Positions 7,934-16,315 of a stretch of 56,010 nt of DNA are shown here, piece after piece. The DNA is taken from NCBI GenBank assembly GCA_044507065.1, contig JBIQJY010000018.1:1-56010 (forward strand). Reading direction: 5' to 3'. A program made the position numbers and the translations under genes. Origin of the DNA: SCN-69-37 sp044507065 (GTDB lineage: Bacteria > Acidobacteriota > Vicinamibacteria > Vicinamibacterales > SCN-69-37). The number at the start of each line of letters is the position of its first letter. Position 1 is the stretch's first letter. The notes under the pieces are model-generated. The model was not told the origin of the DNA and searched no databases. It saw only the letters and a program-made list of their open reading frames with translations.

Positions 7934-9577
7934 ATGGTTGGGCAGGACATCGGCAAATACCGCGTGCTGGATCGAGTCGGGCGCGGCGGCATGGGGACGG
8001 TGTATCGCGCCATCGACGAAACCCTGCACCGCGAAGTTGCCATCAAGGTCCTCAACGCCGAGCTGAACGATCCCGAGGTCGCCCGCCGGTTCCGATCCGA
8101 GGCGATTACTGTCGCACGCCTCAGTCATCCCGGCATCGCCACCATCTACGAGCTGTTCCAGCACGATGGCGAGTGGCTGATGGTGATGGAGTTTCTCCGC
8201 GGAGAAACGCTCGAGCACGTCATTGGCCGCCTGGGGCGGCTCGCCCCCGAACGCGCGGCCGAATTGTGCATGCAGGGCCTTGCGGCACTCGCGCATGCGC
8301 ACAACATGGGCGTGGTCCATCGCGACCTGAAGCCCGCCAACATGATGCTGACGCACGGCGGCGACATCAAGATCATGGACTTCGGCATCGCGCGTGTCAG
8401 CGGCACCGAACACCTGACCAACGTTGGTTTCATGATGGGCACGCCGGCCTACATGGCGCCCGAGCAGGTGATGGGCCACGAGATCGACGCGCGAGCCGAT
8501 CTCTACGCGATGGGGGTGGTGCTCTATCGCCTGATTACCGGGCAACTGCCATTCAAGGGGGATTCGCCCTTCGCGATGGCGCAGGCGCAGGTCAACGCCA
8601 CGCCCACACCCGTATCGACGCTGCGCGTCGGGCTGCCGGCCTGGGTCGACGAGGTGCTCACGCGCGCACTGGCCAAAGCGCCTGCCGATCGATTCCAGTC
8701 GGCCATGGAGTTCCACGACACGCTGCAGCGCGCTGTCGCGGAGTCTTCCGCCTCGCACGTCCAGCCAGACACGTCGGGCGCGGGCGGCATCGAAGCCGGG
8801 CCGATTGCCCTGCACGATCCGGCCGGCATGGCGCCGACAATGGGGTATCCGCCGCGGAGAGACGATCGAGACGATCCGCCCGGCACGATGGACGAGGCCG
8901 GTCGGCCGCCTACGGCCGCTGCGCGGGCGCTGCCGATTGCCGGCGCCGCGATTGTCGTCGTGATCATCGGGGCGTGGTGGATGTTGTCGAGCGGTGCCAC
9001 CCCGCCGCCGGCTGTCCCCACCGCGGTCGCCGCCGAAGCGCCTGCCGATCTGGTGCTTCCGGCGCCTCCCGTGAGCGAGCCGGTACCTGCGGCGGCGGTC
9101 GTGCCAGCCGCCGGGCCGGCGGTGACCGATGACGTGCGTGGCGGGAATGCCAGCGCCGCGGTCGCCGGCGGCGCCGCGACGACCGATGTGGTCGAGGAAT
9201 CGCCGCCGGTGGAAGTCGCGAATGCCAAGGTGATGGTCGTGACAGATCGCAAGGCCGTCGACCAGGACGTCACGCTCGTGTTCGGAGCGCGCGACCTGGC
9301 TGCCATGCGCGACGGCGCCGGCCAGGCCGCCATGCCCTACCAGGCGATGAAGGCCGCCACCTACGTATACGGGCGCACGCCGCGCTGGGACCGGTCGCTT
9401 CCCGGTCCGCCCGACGATCTCGACGTCGGAGGCATGTTTCGATCATCACGCCATTGGCTCATCCTGCAGGGCGCCGACGCCTACGTGCTCCTGCGTCTCG
9501 AAGACATCAACATCATCCGCGTCATCCGCGAGGTCGAAGCGCGAACGGGCCTCACGGTCGCCCGGCCGTCGAACTGA
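7934..9577 (+). CDS. Transmembrane Ser/Thr protein kinase, paralogue of the 4472-6292 product
   Basis: This 547-residue kinase is collinear with the upstream kinase through residue 270: glycine loop 16-21, Lys38, Asp131 in HRDLKPAN, DFG 149-151 and GTPAYMAPEQV at 169. The membrane helix is at about 333-350. An Ala/Pro/Val-rich linker leads to a C-terminal domain (about 430-545) that shares spaced residues with the first kinase, including a TPRW/NPKW motif, a GG-F segment and HWLILQ. The pair therefore arose by duplication around the cyclase gene or was duplicated in place. It has its own good promoter (TTGACA/TAGACT), so it can be expressed apart from the first kinase. A DedA-like gene follows after 6 nt and may be in the same transcript. 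Confidence 0.93.
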   Translation: MVGQDIGKYRVLDRVGRGGMGTVYRAIDETLHREVAIKVLNAELNDPEVARRFRSEAITVARLSHPGIATIYELFQHDGEWLMVMEFLRGETLEHVIGRLGRLAPERAAELCMQGLAALAHAHNMGVVHRDLKPANMMLTHGGDIKIMDFGIARVSGTEHLTNVGFMMGTPAYMAPEQVMGHEIDARADLYAMGVVLYRLITGQLPFKGDSPFAMAQAQVNATPTPVSTLRVGLPAWVDEVLTRALAKAPADRFQSAMEFHDTLQRAVAESSASHVQPDTSGAGGIEAGPIALHDPAGMAPTMGYPPRRDDRDDPPGTMDEAGRPPTAAARALPIAGAAIVVVIIGAWWMLSSGATPPPAVPTAVAAEAPADLVLPAPPVSEPVPAAAVVPAAGPAVTDDVRGGNASAAVAGGAATTDVVEESPPVEVANAKVMVVTDRKAVDQDVTLVFGARDLAAMRDGAGQAAMPYQAMKAATYVYGRTPRWDRSLPGPPDDLDVGGMFRSSRHWLILQGADAYVLLRLEDINIIRVIREVEARTGLTVARPSN

Positions 9578-9583
9578 GCGGCG

Positions 9584-10303
9584 ATGCGGGCGTCGCGCCA
9601 CTGGCCGCTCGCTCTGGTCGGCGCCATGGGGACGTGGGCCGTCTGGTCGTATGCCTCGGGCGGTGTCATGGCCGAGTTGATGGGGGCCGCGCTCGGCGGG
9701 GCCAGGTCCATCGACGGCCTTCGCGACGCCCTGGCATCGGCCGGCGCGTGGGCGCCTGTCGCATATGTTGCCGCCGTCACCATCGAGGTGATGGTGGCAC
9801 CCATTCCCGGCCTGCTGCTGTACCTGCCTGGCGGGGCGTTGTTCGGCGGGCTGTTCGGCGGGACGCTCGCGCTCATCGGTAACGTCATCGGGGCGTCGCT
9901 TGCCGCATGGCTCGCCGGCGCGGCTGGCGGCCGCCTGCTTCGCATCGACGACTGGCCGCGCCTGCGCCGCTACAGCGACCGGCTGGGCGAGCGCGGCCTG
10001 CTGCTGGTGTTCCTGCTGCGTCTCAATCCGCTCACGTCGTCGGATCTCGTGTCGTATGCCGCCGGGCTTGCGGGCGTGCCCGTCTGGCGCGTCGCACTCG
10101 GCACCGCGCTTGGAATGGCGCCGCTCTGCTACGCGCAGTCCTACGCGTCCGAATGGCTGTTCCGGTGGCTGCCGGGCTCCACGCTGATCATCCTGGCGCT
10201 CGCCGTCGCGTATCTCGCGGCCGTTCTCTACTTCCTCCTCAGGCGCGGGGATCGACCGCCCGGGCCGGACGCGTCGCGCCGAAGCCGAAGCCTCGACCCG
10301 TAG
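9584..10303 (+). CDS. TVP38/TMEM64 (DedA-like, VTT domain) membrane protein
   Basis: The 239-residue polytopic protein shows the VTT-domain signature: a re-entrant segment PGGALFGGLFGGTLALIGN, followed by a helix with Arg/Asp-rich polar face and the later LLRLNPLTSSDLVSYAAGL, the conserved R-x-N/P stretch of TVP38 proteins. Relatives in DedA and TMEM41B/VMP1 act as lipid scramblases or support lipid-carrier recycling and membrane homeostasis; the role here is inferred from the family only. It starts 6 nt after the second kinase gene and is probably its co-transcribed partner. Length and topology (about six membrane segments) are normal. Confidence 0.82.
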   Translation: MRASRHWPLALVGAMGTWAVWSYASGGVMAELMGAALGGARSIDGLRDALASAGAWAPVAYVAAVTIEVMVAPIPGLLLYLPGGALFGGLFGGTLALIGNVIGASLAAWLAGAAGGRLLRIDDWPRLRRYSDRLGERGLLLVFLLRLNPLTSSDLVSYAAGLAGVPVWRVALGTALGMAPLCYAQSYASEWLFRWLPGSTLIILALAVAYLAAVLYFLLRRGDRPPGPDASRRSRSLDP

Positions 10304-10337
10304 CCATGGAGGGCCCAACGCGGGTAGCCTTGTCGGT

Positions 10338-11711
10338 ATGCAGACCGTCATCGATCACATCCAGACCAGCCGCGACCGTTACGTTGAAGAACTGAAGGCG
10401 CTGCTGGCGATTCCCTCGATCAGCGCGCTGCCCGAACACGCCGGCGACGTCCGGCAGTGCGCCGAGTGGCTGGCCGCCGAGATGCAGCGCGTGGGTCTGG
10501 AGAACGTCCGGCTGATCGAGACGCCCGGCAACCCCGTCGTGTATGCCGACTGGCTGCACGCCGAAGGCGCTCCCACCATCCTGTTCTACGGCCACTACGA
10601 CGTGCAGCCGGTCGACCCGCTCGATCAGTGGGAGACGCCGCCCTTCGAGGCCACGGTGCGCGACGGTGAAATCTACGCGCGCGGTGCCGCCGACGACAAG
10701 GGCCAGGTGTTCATGCACCTGAAGGCCATCCAGGCGCACCTGCAGCAGACCTCGCGGCTTCCGGTCAACATCAAGCTGATCATCGAGGGCGAGGAGGAAG
10801 TCGGATCGGCGCACCTCGACGACTTCGTCGGCGCCAACAAGGACCTGCTGGCGGCCGACGTCGTCGTGATTTCGGATTCGGCGATGTTCGATCGCGGCGT
10901 GCCGTCGATCTGCTACGCACTGCGCGGCCTGGCTTACTTCCAGATCGACGTCCGCGGCACCAGCACCGACCTGCACTCCGGTGTCTTCGGCGGGGCCGTG
11001 GCGAACCCGGCCATGGTGCTCGCACAACTGCTTGCGGCGGCAAAGGACCGCAGCGGCCGTATCAGGATCCCCGGCTTCTACGACGATGTGCTGCCGCTGT
11101 CGGACGAGGAGCGCGCGGCGTGGCAATCGCTCCCGTTCAACGAGAAGAAGTATCGCAAGGACATCGGCGCGCCAAAGCTCTTCGGCGAATCGGGCTACTC
11201 GGTGCTGGAGCGTGTCTGGGCGCGCCCGACGTTCGAGGTCAACGGCATCCTCAGTGGATTCATCGGCGAGGGAGCGAAAACCGTCATCCCCGCGACAGCC
11301 ATGGCGAAGGTCAGCATGCGTCTGGTGCCCAACCAGGATCCGGATCGCATCGCGGATCTGTTCGAGGCATGGGTGCGCAAGACGGCACCGAAGACCGTCG
11401 AGGTGAAGGTGACCCGCATGCATGGTGGCAAGCCGTGGCTGACCAGCTACGACAACGCGTTCGTCCAGGCGGCCGGGCGGGCCATCGAACAGGGATTCGG
11501 GACCACGCCTGTCTTCTGCCGCGAGGGCGGGTCGATCCCCGTCGTCTCCACGTTCAAGGAACAACTCGGGCTGCCGGCGGTGCTCTTCGGCGTCGGGCTG
11601 CCCGACGAGAACGCGCACGCGCCGAACGAGCGGCTCGACCTGAGCAACTTCCACAACGGCATCGTGGCCTCGGCCGTCCTCTACGACGAGATCGGGCGGA
11701 TGTCGCGCTGA
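10338..11711 (+). CDS. M20/M28-fold dipeptidase (peptidase family M20)
   Basis: The 457-residue enzyme is a typical cytoplasmic M20 dinuclear zinc peptidase. Metal ligands are visible in order: GHYDVQP (His), ARGAADDKGQ (bridging Asp), EGEEEVGS (catalytic Glu and ligand Glu), ISDSAMF (Asp) and a C-terminal APNERLDLSNFHNG segment. A dimerisation lid domain lies in the middle (about residues 200-320). Such enzymes hydrolyse dipeptides, carnosine-like peptides or acylated amino acids; the substrate cannot be chosen from sequence. A TAGCCT hexamer (10325-10330) sits 7 nt before the ATG, and no Shine-Dalgarno is present, which suggests a leaderless transcript. Confidence 0.9.
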   Translation: MQTVIDHIQTSRDRYVEELKALLAIPSISALPEHAGDVRQCAEWLAAEMQRVGLENVRLIETPGNPVVYADWLHAEGAPTILFYGHYDVQPVDPLDQWETPPFEATVRDGEIYARGAADDKGQVFMHLKAIQAHLQQTSRLPVNIKLIIEGEEEVGSAHLDDFVGANKDLLAADVVVISDSAMFDRGVPSICYALRGLAYFQIDVRGTSTDLHSGVFGGAVANPAMVLAQLLAAAKDRSGRIRIPGFYDDVLPLSDEERAAWQSLPFNEKKYRKDIGAPKLFGESGYSVLERVWARPTFEVNGILSGFIGEGAKTVIPATAMAKVSMRLVPNQDPDRIADLFEAWVRKTAPKTVEVKVTRMHGGKPWLTSYDNAFVQAAGRAIEQGFGTTPVFCREGGSIPVVSTFKEQLGLPAVLFGVGLPDENAHAPNERLDLSNFHNGIVASAVLYDEIGRMSR

Positions 11712-11801
11712 GCGGGTGCCGGCTGGCCGACACCTCGCGCATCGCGATCACAGTCGCGTTCATTCGCAGACGAATCTGAAACGCGCCGGACACAACTGAC
11801 A

Positions 11802-11830
11802 GCGACGTCGGTCGGTGCAACTGACGTCGC
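11802..11830. repeat. Inverted repeat in intergenic region
   Basis: GCGACGTC (11802-11809) and GACGTCGC (11823-11830) are perfect complements with a 13-nt loop. There is no T tract on either side, so it is not a convincing intrinsic terminator. It lies about 75 nt before the first diguanylate cyclase and could be a regulatory site. The rest of 11712-11904 shows nothing I can name. Confidence 0.3.
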
Positions 11831-11904
11831 GGCGGGGCTGTGCCGTCAAGCCGGGCATTGCGTGGCATGGAACCTGCACCAATCGCCGCCCGGATTCGTG
11901 TGTC

Positions 11905-13329
11905 ATGTCGGGATCGTTTGAAACCCTCCGCGCGGTCTTCATTCGGCGACCGCTCCTCGTCGTCTCGTTCTTCTGCGTCTACGTCGTCAGTGGCATCTAC
12001 GGTCTCGAGTTCGGCCACGCCCCGGCCGGGACGACGCTCGTGTGGATACCCGCCGGCGTTGCCGTCGGCGCCCTGCTCATCCTGGGCTACCGCCTGTGGC
12101 CGCTCGTCTTCATCGCCGCCCTGACTGTGACCGCGACGACACTGGGTGCCGCGCCGGCGGCACCGCTGCTGGCCGCCGGCCACACCATGGAGGCGGTGCT
12201 GGCCGCCTACCTCGTCAACCGATACGCGAGCGGCCGGCACGCGCTGCAGAACCCGCGCAACAGCTTCCGTTTCGCCGGCATGGCGCTGCTCGCGGCAACC
12301 GCGTGCGGCGCGACGTTCAACGCCCTGGTCATCGTGCTGAGCGGCCTCGAGCCGGTCACCAGCTACGGCGTCGTGTGGCTCGCGCTCAGCCTTGGAAGCC
12401 TGGTGAGCATGCTGCTCGTGGCGCCGCCGATCGTGCTCGGCAGCCAGGGCGCGTGGCACGTGAGGTTCGCGCCGACGGTCGAAACGGCAGGCATGCTCCT
12501 CGCGATGGCGTTGACGGGTCTGCTCGCCTTCTTCCAGTTCCCGGTCGAGACGCGCGGCTATCCGATCGAACTTCTGTGCATGCCCGTGCTGTTGTGGGCG
12601 GCCTTCAGGCTCGGCCAGCGTGCATCGGCCGTCGCGCTGCTCGTCATGGCCGGCTTTGCCGTGGCGGGCACGCTCAGCGGCTACGGGCCCTTCGTGCGTG
12701 CCACGCCGTTCGCGTCGCTGACGATCGTGCTGCTGTTCGTGGCCGCACTCGCCGTCATGACCACCGCGCTCGCGGCGCTGTCGACCGACTACAAAGTGGC
12801 CGAAGAGCAGCTGTTCGAGCTGGCGGTCACCGACCCGCTCACCGGGCTGGCCAACTACCGCCGGCTGCTCGAGGTCATCTCGATCGAGATCGCGCGTGCC
12901 GATCGGCACCAGCGCAAGTTCGCGATCGTCTTCTTCGACATGGACGGCCTCAAGCGCATCAACGACGATCTGGGCCACCTGACCGGCAGCCGCGCGGTGT
13001 GCCGATTCGCGGAGACCCTTCGAGCCGCGCTGCGCACGACAGACACGGCCGCGCGGTACGGCGGCGACGAGTTCGTGGCGGTGCTTTCCGACACCGACCG
13101 CGAAGGCGCGGAGCTTGCGGTCCAGCGCACGTCCGAGCGGCTCGCGGAGGATCCGGACCCGCCGCGCCTGTCGGTGAGCGCCGGCATTGCGATCTACCCG
13201 GGCGACGGGCGCACCCCGACGACATTGTTGAGCGCGGCCGACCGCGCGCTGTATGCACGCAAGGCCGAGAAGGCTGCCGCGCGTCGACGGGGGATTGTCG
13301 ACCTGCGCGAGTGGACGAGCGCGAGCTGA
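11905..13329 (+). CDS. MASE1-GGDEF diguanylate cyclase
   Basis: The 474-residue product has an N-terminal MASE1-like sensor of about eight membrane helices (residues 10-290), recognisable by the LVWIPAGVAVGALLILGYRLWP stretch typical of the family in its first 20 residues, and a C-terminal GGDEF domain (about 300-470). The active-site motif is intact (RYGGDEF, codons from 13060), preceded five residues earlier by an RTTD inhibitory site, so product feedback is expected. It makes cyclic di-GMP from two GTP at the inner membrane. The ATG at 11905 begins just before the first hydrophobic segment; a start 30 codons upstream would add a Cys/Arg-rich sequence without family resemblance. A paralogue follows after 4 nt. 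Confidence 0.9.
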   Translation: MSGSFETLRAVFIRRPLLVVSFFCVYVVSGIYGLEFGHAPAGTTLVWIPAGVAVGALLILGYRLWPLVFIAALTVTATTLGAAPAAPLLAAGHTMEAVLAAYLVNRYASGRHALQNPRNSFRFAGMALLAATACGATFNALVIVLSGLEPVTSYGVVWLALSLGSLVSMLLVAPPIVLGSQGAWHVRFAPTVETAGMLLAMALTGLLAFFQFPVETRGYPIELLCMPVLLWAAFRLGQRASAVALLVMAGFAVAGTLSGYGPFVRATPFASLTIVLLFVAALAVMTTALAALSTDYKVAEEQLFELAVTDPLTGLANYRRLLEVISIEIARADRHQRKFAIVFFDMDGLKRINDDLGHLTGSRAVCRFAETLRAALRTTDTAARYGGDEFVAVLSDTDREGAELAVQRTSERLAEDPDPPRLSVSAGIAIYPGDGRTPTTLLSAADRALYARKAEKAAARRRGIVDLREWTSAS

Positions 13330-13333
13330 GGAC

Positions 13334-14734
13334 ATGACGCCAGGCCGCCCGCGTCCGCTGGTCCTTGCACTCGTCGCGGTGGCGTGTGCCGGCGCGGGGT
13401 TCGCGGGCCTGGCCGTCGCGCCGCTTCGGCCGGACTACACGACGGCCGTCTGGCCGGCCGGGGGCGTTGCGCTCGCGGCCGCACTCGCGCCCGGTCGGAC
13501 CATCTGGCCCGCCGTCTGTGCCGCCGCCGTTCTGGTCCTGTTCCCGGCCAGCGGCAATCTGCCGTGGGCGGTTTGCGTCGCCGCGGGACTTGCCGTCGAA
13601 CCACTTGTCAGCGCGACGCTCATCGAACGTTTCGCCCGCGGCTCTCTCGCATATCGGCGCCCCGGCACCATCCTCCGCTTCATCGCGATTGCGGCGGTAG
13701 CCGGTGCACCCGTTGCGGCCACTGTCGCGAGCCTGGCAACCGTCCTGGTGGGGCCGGCCGGATGGCACGCACTCGGCGGTCTCTGGCTGGCGTGGTGGTT
13801 CGCGAGTCTGGCGGGCACGGTTGTCGTGGCGCCGGTTGTCATGCTGTGGAGCACCGAGCCGCGACGCGCCGTGCGGCCGTGGGCGATTGTCGAAAGCCTG
13901 ACGATCGTCGCGGCGCTGGTTCTCGTGTGCGTTGTCGTGTTCGCGGGTCGGTTCCCGACAGGCACCGGAAACTACTCGATCGAGTTTCTGTGTGCGCCGG
14001 TCCTGCTGTGGGCTGCGTTCCGGCAGGGACGATGGACGGTGTCGGCCGCCGCCGCATTGCTCTGCGCCATGGCGGTGTGGGGCACGACCCATGGATACGG
14101 CCCGTTCGTGCGTTCCGGCGGCGTGTCGATCCTCCTCGTGCAGGGCTACACGGTGGTGATGGCCGCCATGGCTGCCGTCGTCGCGGCCGTGGTCGCGGAG
14201 CATCGCGCAGCGCAGGCCCAGCTGCGGGAGATGGCCACGACGGACCCGTTGACGGGCCTGGCCAACTATCGCCGGTTACTCGAAGTGCTGCGCACCGAGA
14301 TCGTCCGGTCGAATCGCACGACCCGTCCGTTCGCCGTACTGTTCGTCGACATGGATGGACTCAAGGCCATCAACGATCGTCTCGGTCACCTGGCGGGCAG
14401 TCGGGCGCTCTGCCGCCTTGCCGAGACGCTGAAAGCGTCGTGTCGCGCTGCCGACACGGCTGCACGGTTCGGTGGCGACGAGTTTGCCGTGGTGCTTCCG
14501 GAAACGGGGGAAGACGGCGGCCATCACCTGCTCGAGCGCATCACCGAGCGACTGTCGTCGCTGCAGGGCGATCCTCGCATCTCGGTCAGCGGAGGGGTGG
14601 CGGTTTTCCCGAGAGACGGGGCGTCCCCCACGCAGCTGCTGCGATCGGCCGACAAGGTCCTCTACGAAGCCAAGACCCGCGCGGCGGCGCATCGCCGGCT
14701 GGCCGAGGCGGGCGCGCAGCGCCGCACGGGCTGA
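13334..14734 (+). CDS. MASE1-GGDEF diguanylate cyclase, second tandem copy
   Basis: This 466-residue paralogue has the same order: about eight N-terminal membrane helices with TTAVWPAGGVALAAAL and LWLAWWFASLAGT, then a GGDEF domain with an intact RFGGDEF motif and an RAAD inhibitory site five residues before it. Near the helix-to-GGDEF junction both copies read DPLTGLANYRRLLEV, showing a recent common origin, while the sensor parts have diverged more. The ATG at 13334 is 4 nt after the previous stop, with GAGG-like sequence overlapping that stop, so the two are translationally coupled. The divergence in the sensor half suggests the two enzymes respond to different signals while feeding the same cyclic di-GMP pool. 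Confidence 0.9.
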   Translation: MTPGRPRPLVLALVAVACAGAGFAGLAVAPLRPDYTTAVWPAGGVALAAALAPGRTIWPAVCAAAVLVLFPASGNLPWAVCVAAGLAVEPLVSATLIERFARGSLAYRRPGTILRFIAIAAVAGAPVAATVASLATVLVGPAGWHALGGLWLAWWFASLAGTVVVAPVVMLWSTEPRRAVRPWAIVESLTIVAALVLVCVVVFAGRFPTGTGNYSIEFLCAPVLLWAAFRQGRWTVSAAAALLCAMAVWGTTHGYGPFVRSGGVSILLVQGYTVVMAAMAAVVAAVVAEHRAAQAQLREMATTDPLTGLANYRRLLEVLRTEIVRSNRTTRPFAVLFVDMDGLKAINDRLGHLAGSRALCRLAETLKASCRAADTAARFGGDEFAVVLPETGEDGGHHLLERITERLSSLQGDPRISVSGGVAVFPRDGASPTQLLRSADKVLYEAKTRAAAHRRLAEAGAQRRTG

Positions 14735-14778
14735 GTAGAGGGGGCGGCGCCCGCCGCATCCTGGCGTACCATAGCGCG

Positions 14779-16287
14779 ATGATTGAGCCGATCGTGTTCG
14801 CGCGCACGCACGACGGGCGCGAACTCTCGCTGCTGCCTGCCCTCGCCAACCGACACGGTCTCATCACGGGTGCCACCGGTACCGGCAAGACCGTGACGCT
14901 GCAGGTGCTGGCCGAGAAGTTCTCCGCGATAGGCGTACCGACCTTCATGGCGGACGTGAAGGGCGACCTCGCGGGTATCGCCGCCGCGGGAGAACTGTCG
15001 CCGAAACTGGCGAAGCGGCTGACGGACCTCGGGTTCGCCACACCGGCCTTTGCCCCCAGCCCGGCCACGTTCTGGGACGTGTTCGGAGCCGCGGGGCATC
15101 CCGTCCGCGCCACCGTGTCGGATATGGGCCCGCTCGTGCTGAGCCGGCTCTTCAACCTCAATGAAACGCAGCGCGGCGTGCTGTCGATCGTCTTCCGGAT
15201 TGCGGACGACGAAGGGCTGCTCCTGCTCGACGGCCGCGACCTGCGGTCGATGCTCCAGTTCGTCGGCGACAACGCCAGGGCGTTCACGACCGAGTACGGC
15301 AACATATCGACGGCCTCGATCGGGGCGATCCAGCGCGCGCTGCTCGCGGTCGAGGAGCAGGGCGGCAACCTCTTCTTCGGCGAACCGATGCTCGACGTCG
15401 ATGACCTGCTGCAGACCGACACGAGCGGACGCGGACTCGTCAATGTCCTGGCGGCCGATCGGCTCATGCTCGCGCCCAAGGTGTATGCCAGCTTCCTGCT
15501 GTGGCTGCTCTCGGAGTTGTTCGAGCGGCTCCCCGAAGTCGGCGACGCCGAGAAGCCGCGCCTGGTGTTCTTCTTCGACGAAGCACACCTGTTGTTCGAC
15601 GATGCCCCGGAAGCGCTCGTCGAGAAGATCGAGCAGGTGGTGCGGCTGATTCGGTCGAAGGGCGTGGGTGTGTACTTCGTCACGCAGAATCCGCTCGACA
15701 TTCCCGAGCGCGTACTGGCGCAGCTCGGCAACCGCGTGCAGCACGCGCTGCGCGCCTTCACGCCGCGCGACCAGAAGGCCGTGCGGACCGCGGCCGATAC
15801 GCTGCGGAGCAATCCCGCATTCGACACGCGGCAGGCCATCACGGAACTGGCCGTCGGGGAGGCGCTCGTCTCGTGTCTCGATCCGAAGGGCGTGCCGACA
15901 CCGGTCGAGCGTGCGTGGATCGAGCCGCCCGCATCGCGGATCGGTCCGCTGCTGCCGGGCGAACGTGCCGCGGTGCTCGGCGGCTCGCTCGTCAAGGGGC
16001 GCTACGACGTCGCGGTCGACCGCGAATCGGCATACGAGATCCTCAAGGCACGAGCAGAGCGGACCGAGCCCCCGGCGGCTGATGCCCCCAAATCGGATTC
16101 GTCACGCGGCTCGGGGTCGGGCGGCGCGCTGTCGGACCTCATCTTCGGCAGTACAGGCCCCCGTGGCGGGCGCAGGGAAGGGCTGCTCGAGTCGGCGATG
16201 CGCAGCGCCGCTCGGAGCGTGGGGTCGAGCCTCGGTCGCACGATTCTGCGCGGGCCCCTTGGATCGATTCTCGGCCGGCGACGATGA
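14779..16287 (+). CDS. HerA-like ATPase, DUF853 family
   Basis: The 502-residue protein belongs to the DUF853 group of HerA/FtsK-fold ATPases. Walker A is GATGTGKT near residue 31 and Walker B is LVFFFDEAHLLFDD; the family stretch VYFVTQNPLDIPERVLAQLG follows with the sensor Gln-Asn. These proteins are usually annotated as ATPases or helicases, but their biochemical role is poorly defined. The C-terminal 60 residues are Ser/Gly-rich and end in a basic tail. The ATG at 14779 is preceded by TACCAT (14767-14772) 6 nt upstream and no Shine-Dalgarno, so translation may be leaderless. It sits between the diguanylate cyclases and an amidohydrolase without evident functional link. Confidence 0.88.
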   Translation: MIEPIVFARTHDGRELSLLPALANRHGLITGATGTGKTVTLQVLAEKFSAIGVPTFMADVKGDLAGIAAAGELSPKLAKRLTDLGFATPAFAPSPATFWDVFGAAGHPVRATVSDMGPLVLSRLFNLNETQRGVLSIVFRIADDEGLLLLDGRDLRSMLQFVGDNARAFTTEYGNISTASIGAIQRALLAVEEQGGNLFFGEPMLDVDDLLQTDTSGRGLVNVLAADRLMLAPKVYASFLLWLLSELFERLPEVGDAEKPRLVFFFDEAHLLFDDAPEALVEKIEQVVRLIRSKGVGVYFVTQNPLDIPERVLAQLGNRVQHALRAFTPRDQKAVRTAADTLRSNPAFDTRQAITELAVGEALVSCLDPKGVPTPVERAWIEPPASRIGPLLPGERAAVLGGSLVKGRYDVAVDRESAYEILKARAERTEPPAADAPKSDSSRGSGSGGALSDLIFGSTGPRGGRREGLLESAMRSAARSVGSSLGRTILRGPLGSILGRRR

Positions 16288-16315
16288 CGCGCCGGCAGCA
16301 ATGGAGGACAACGTC

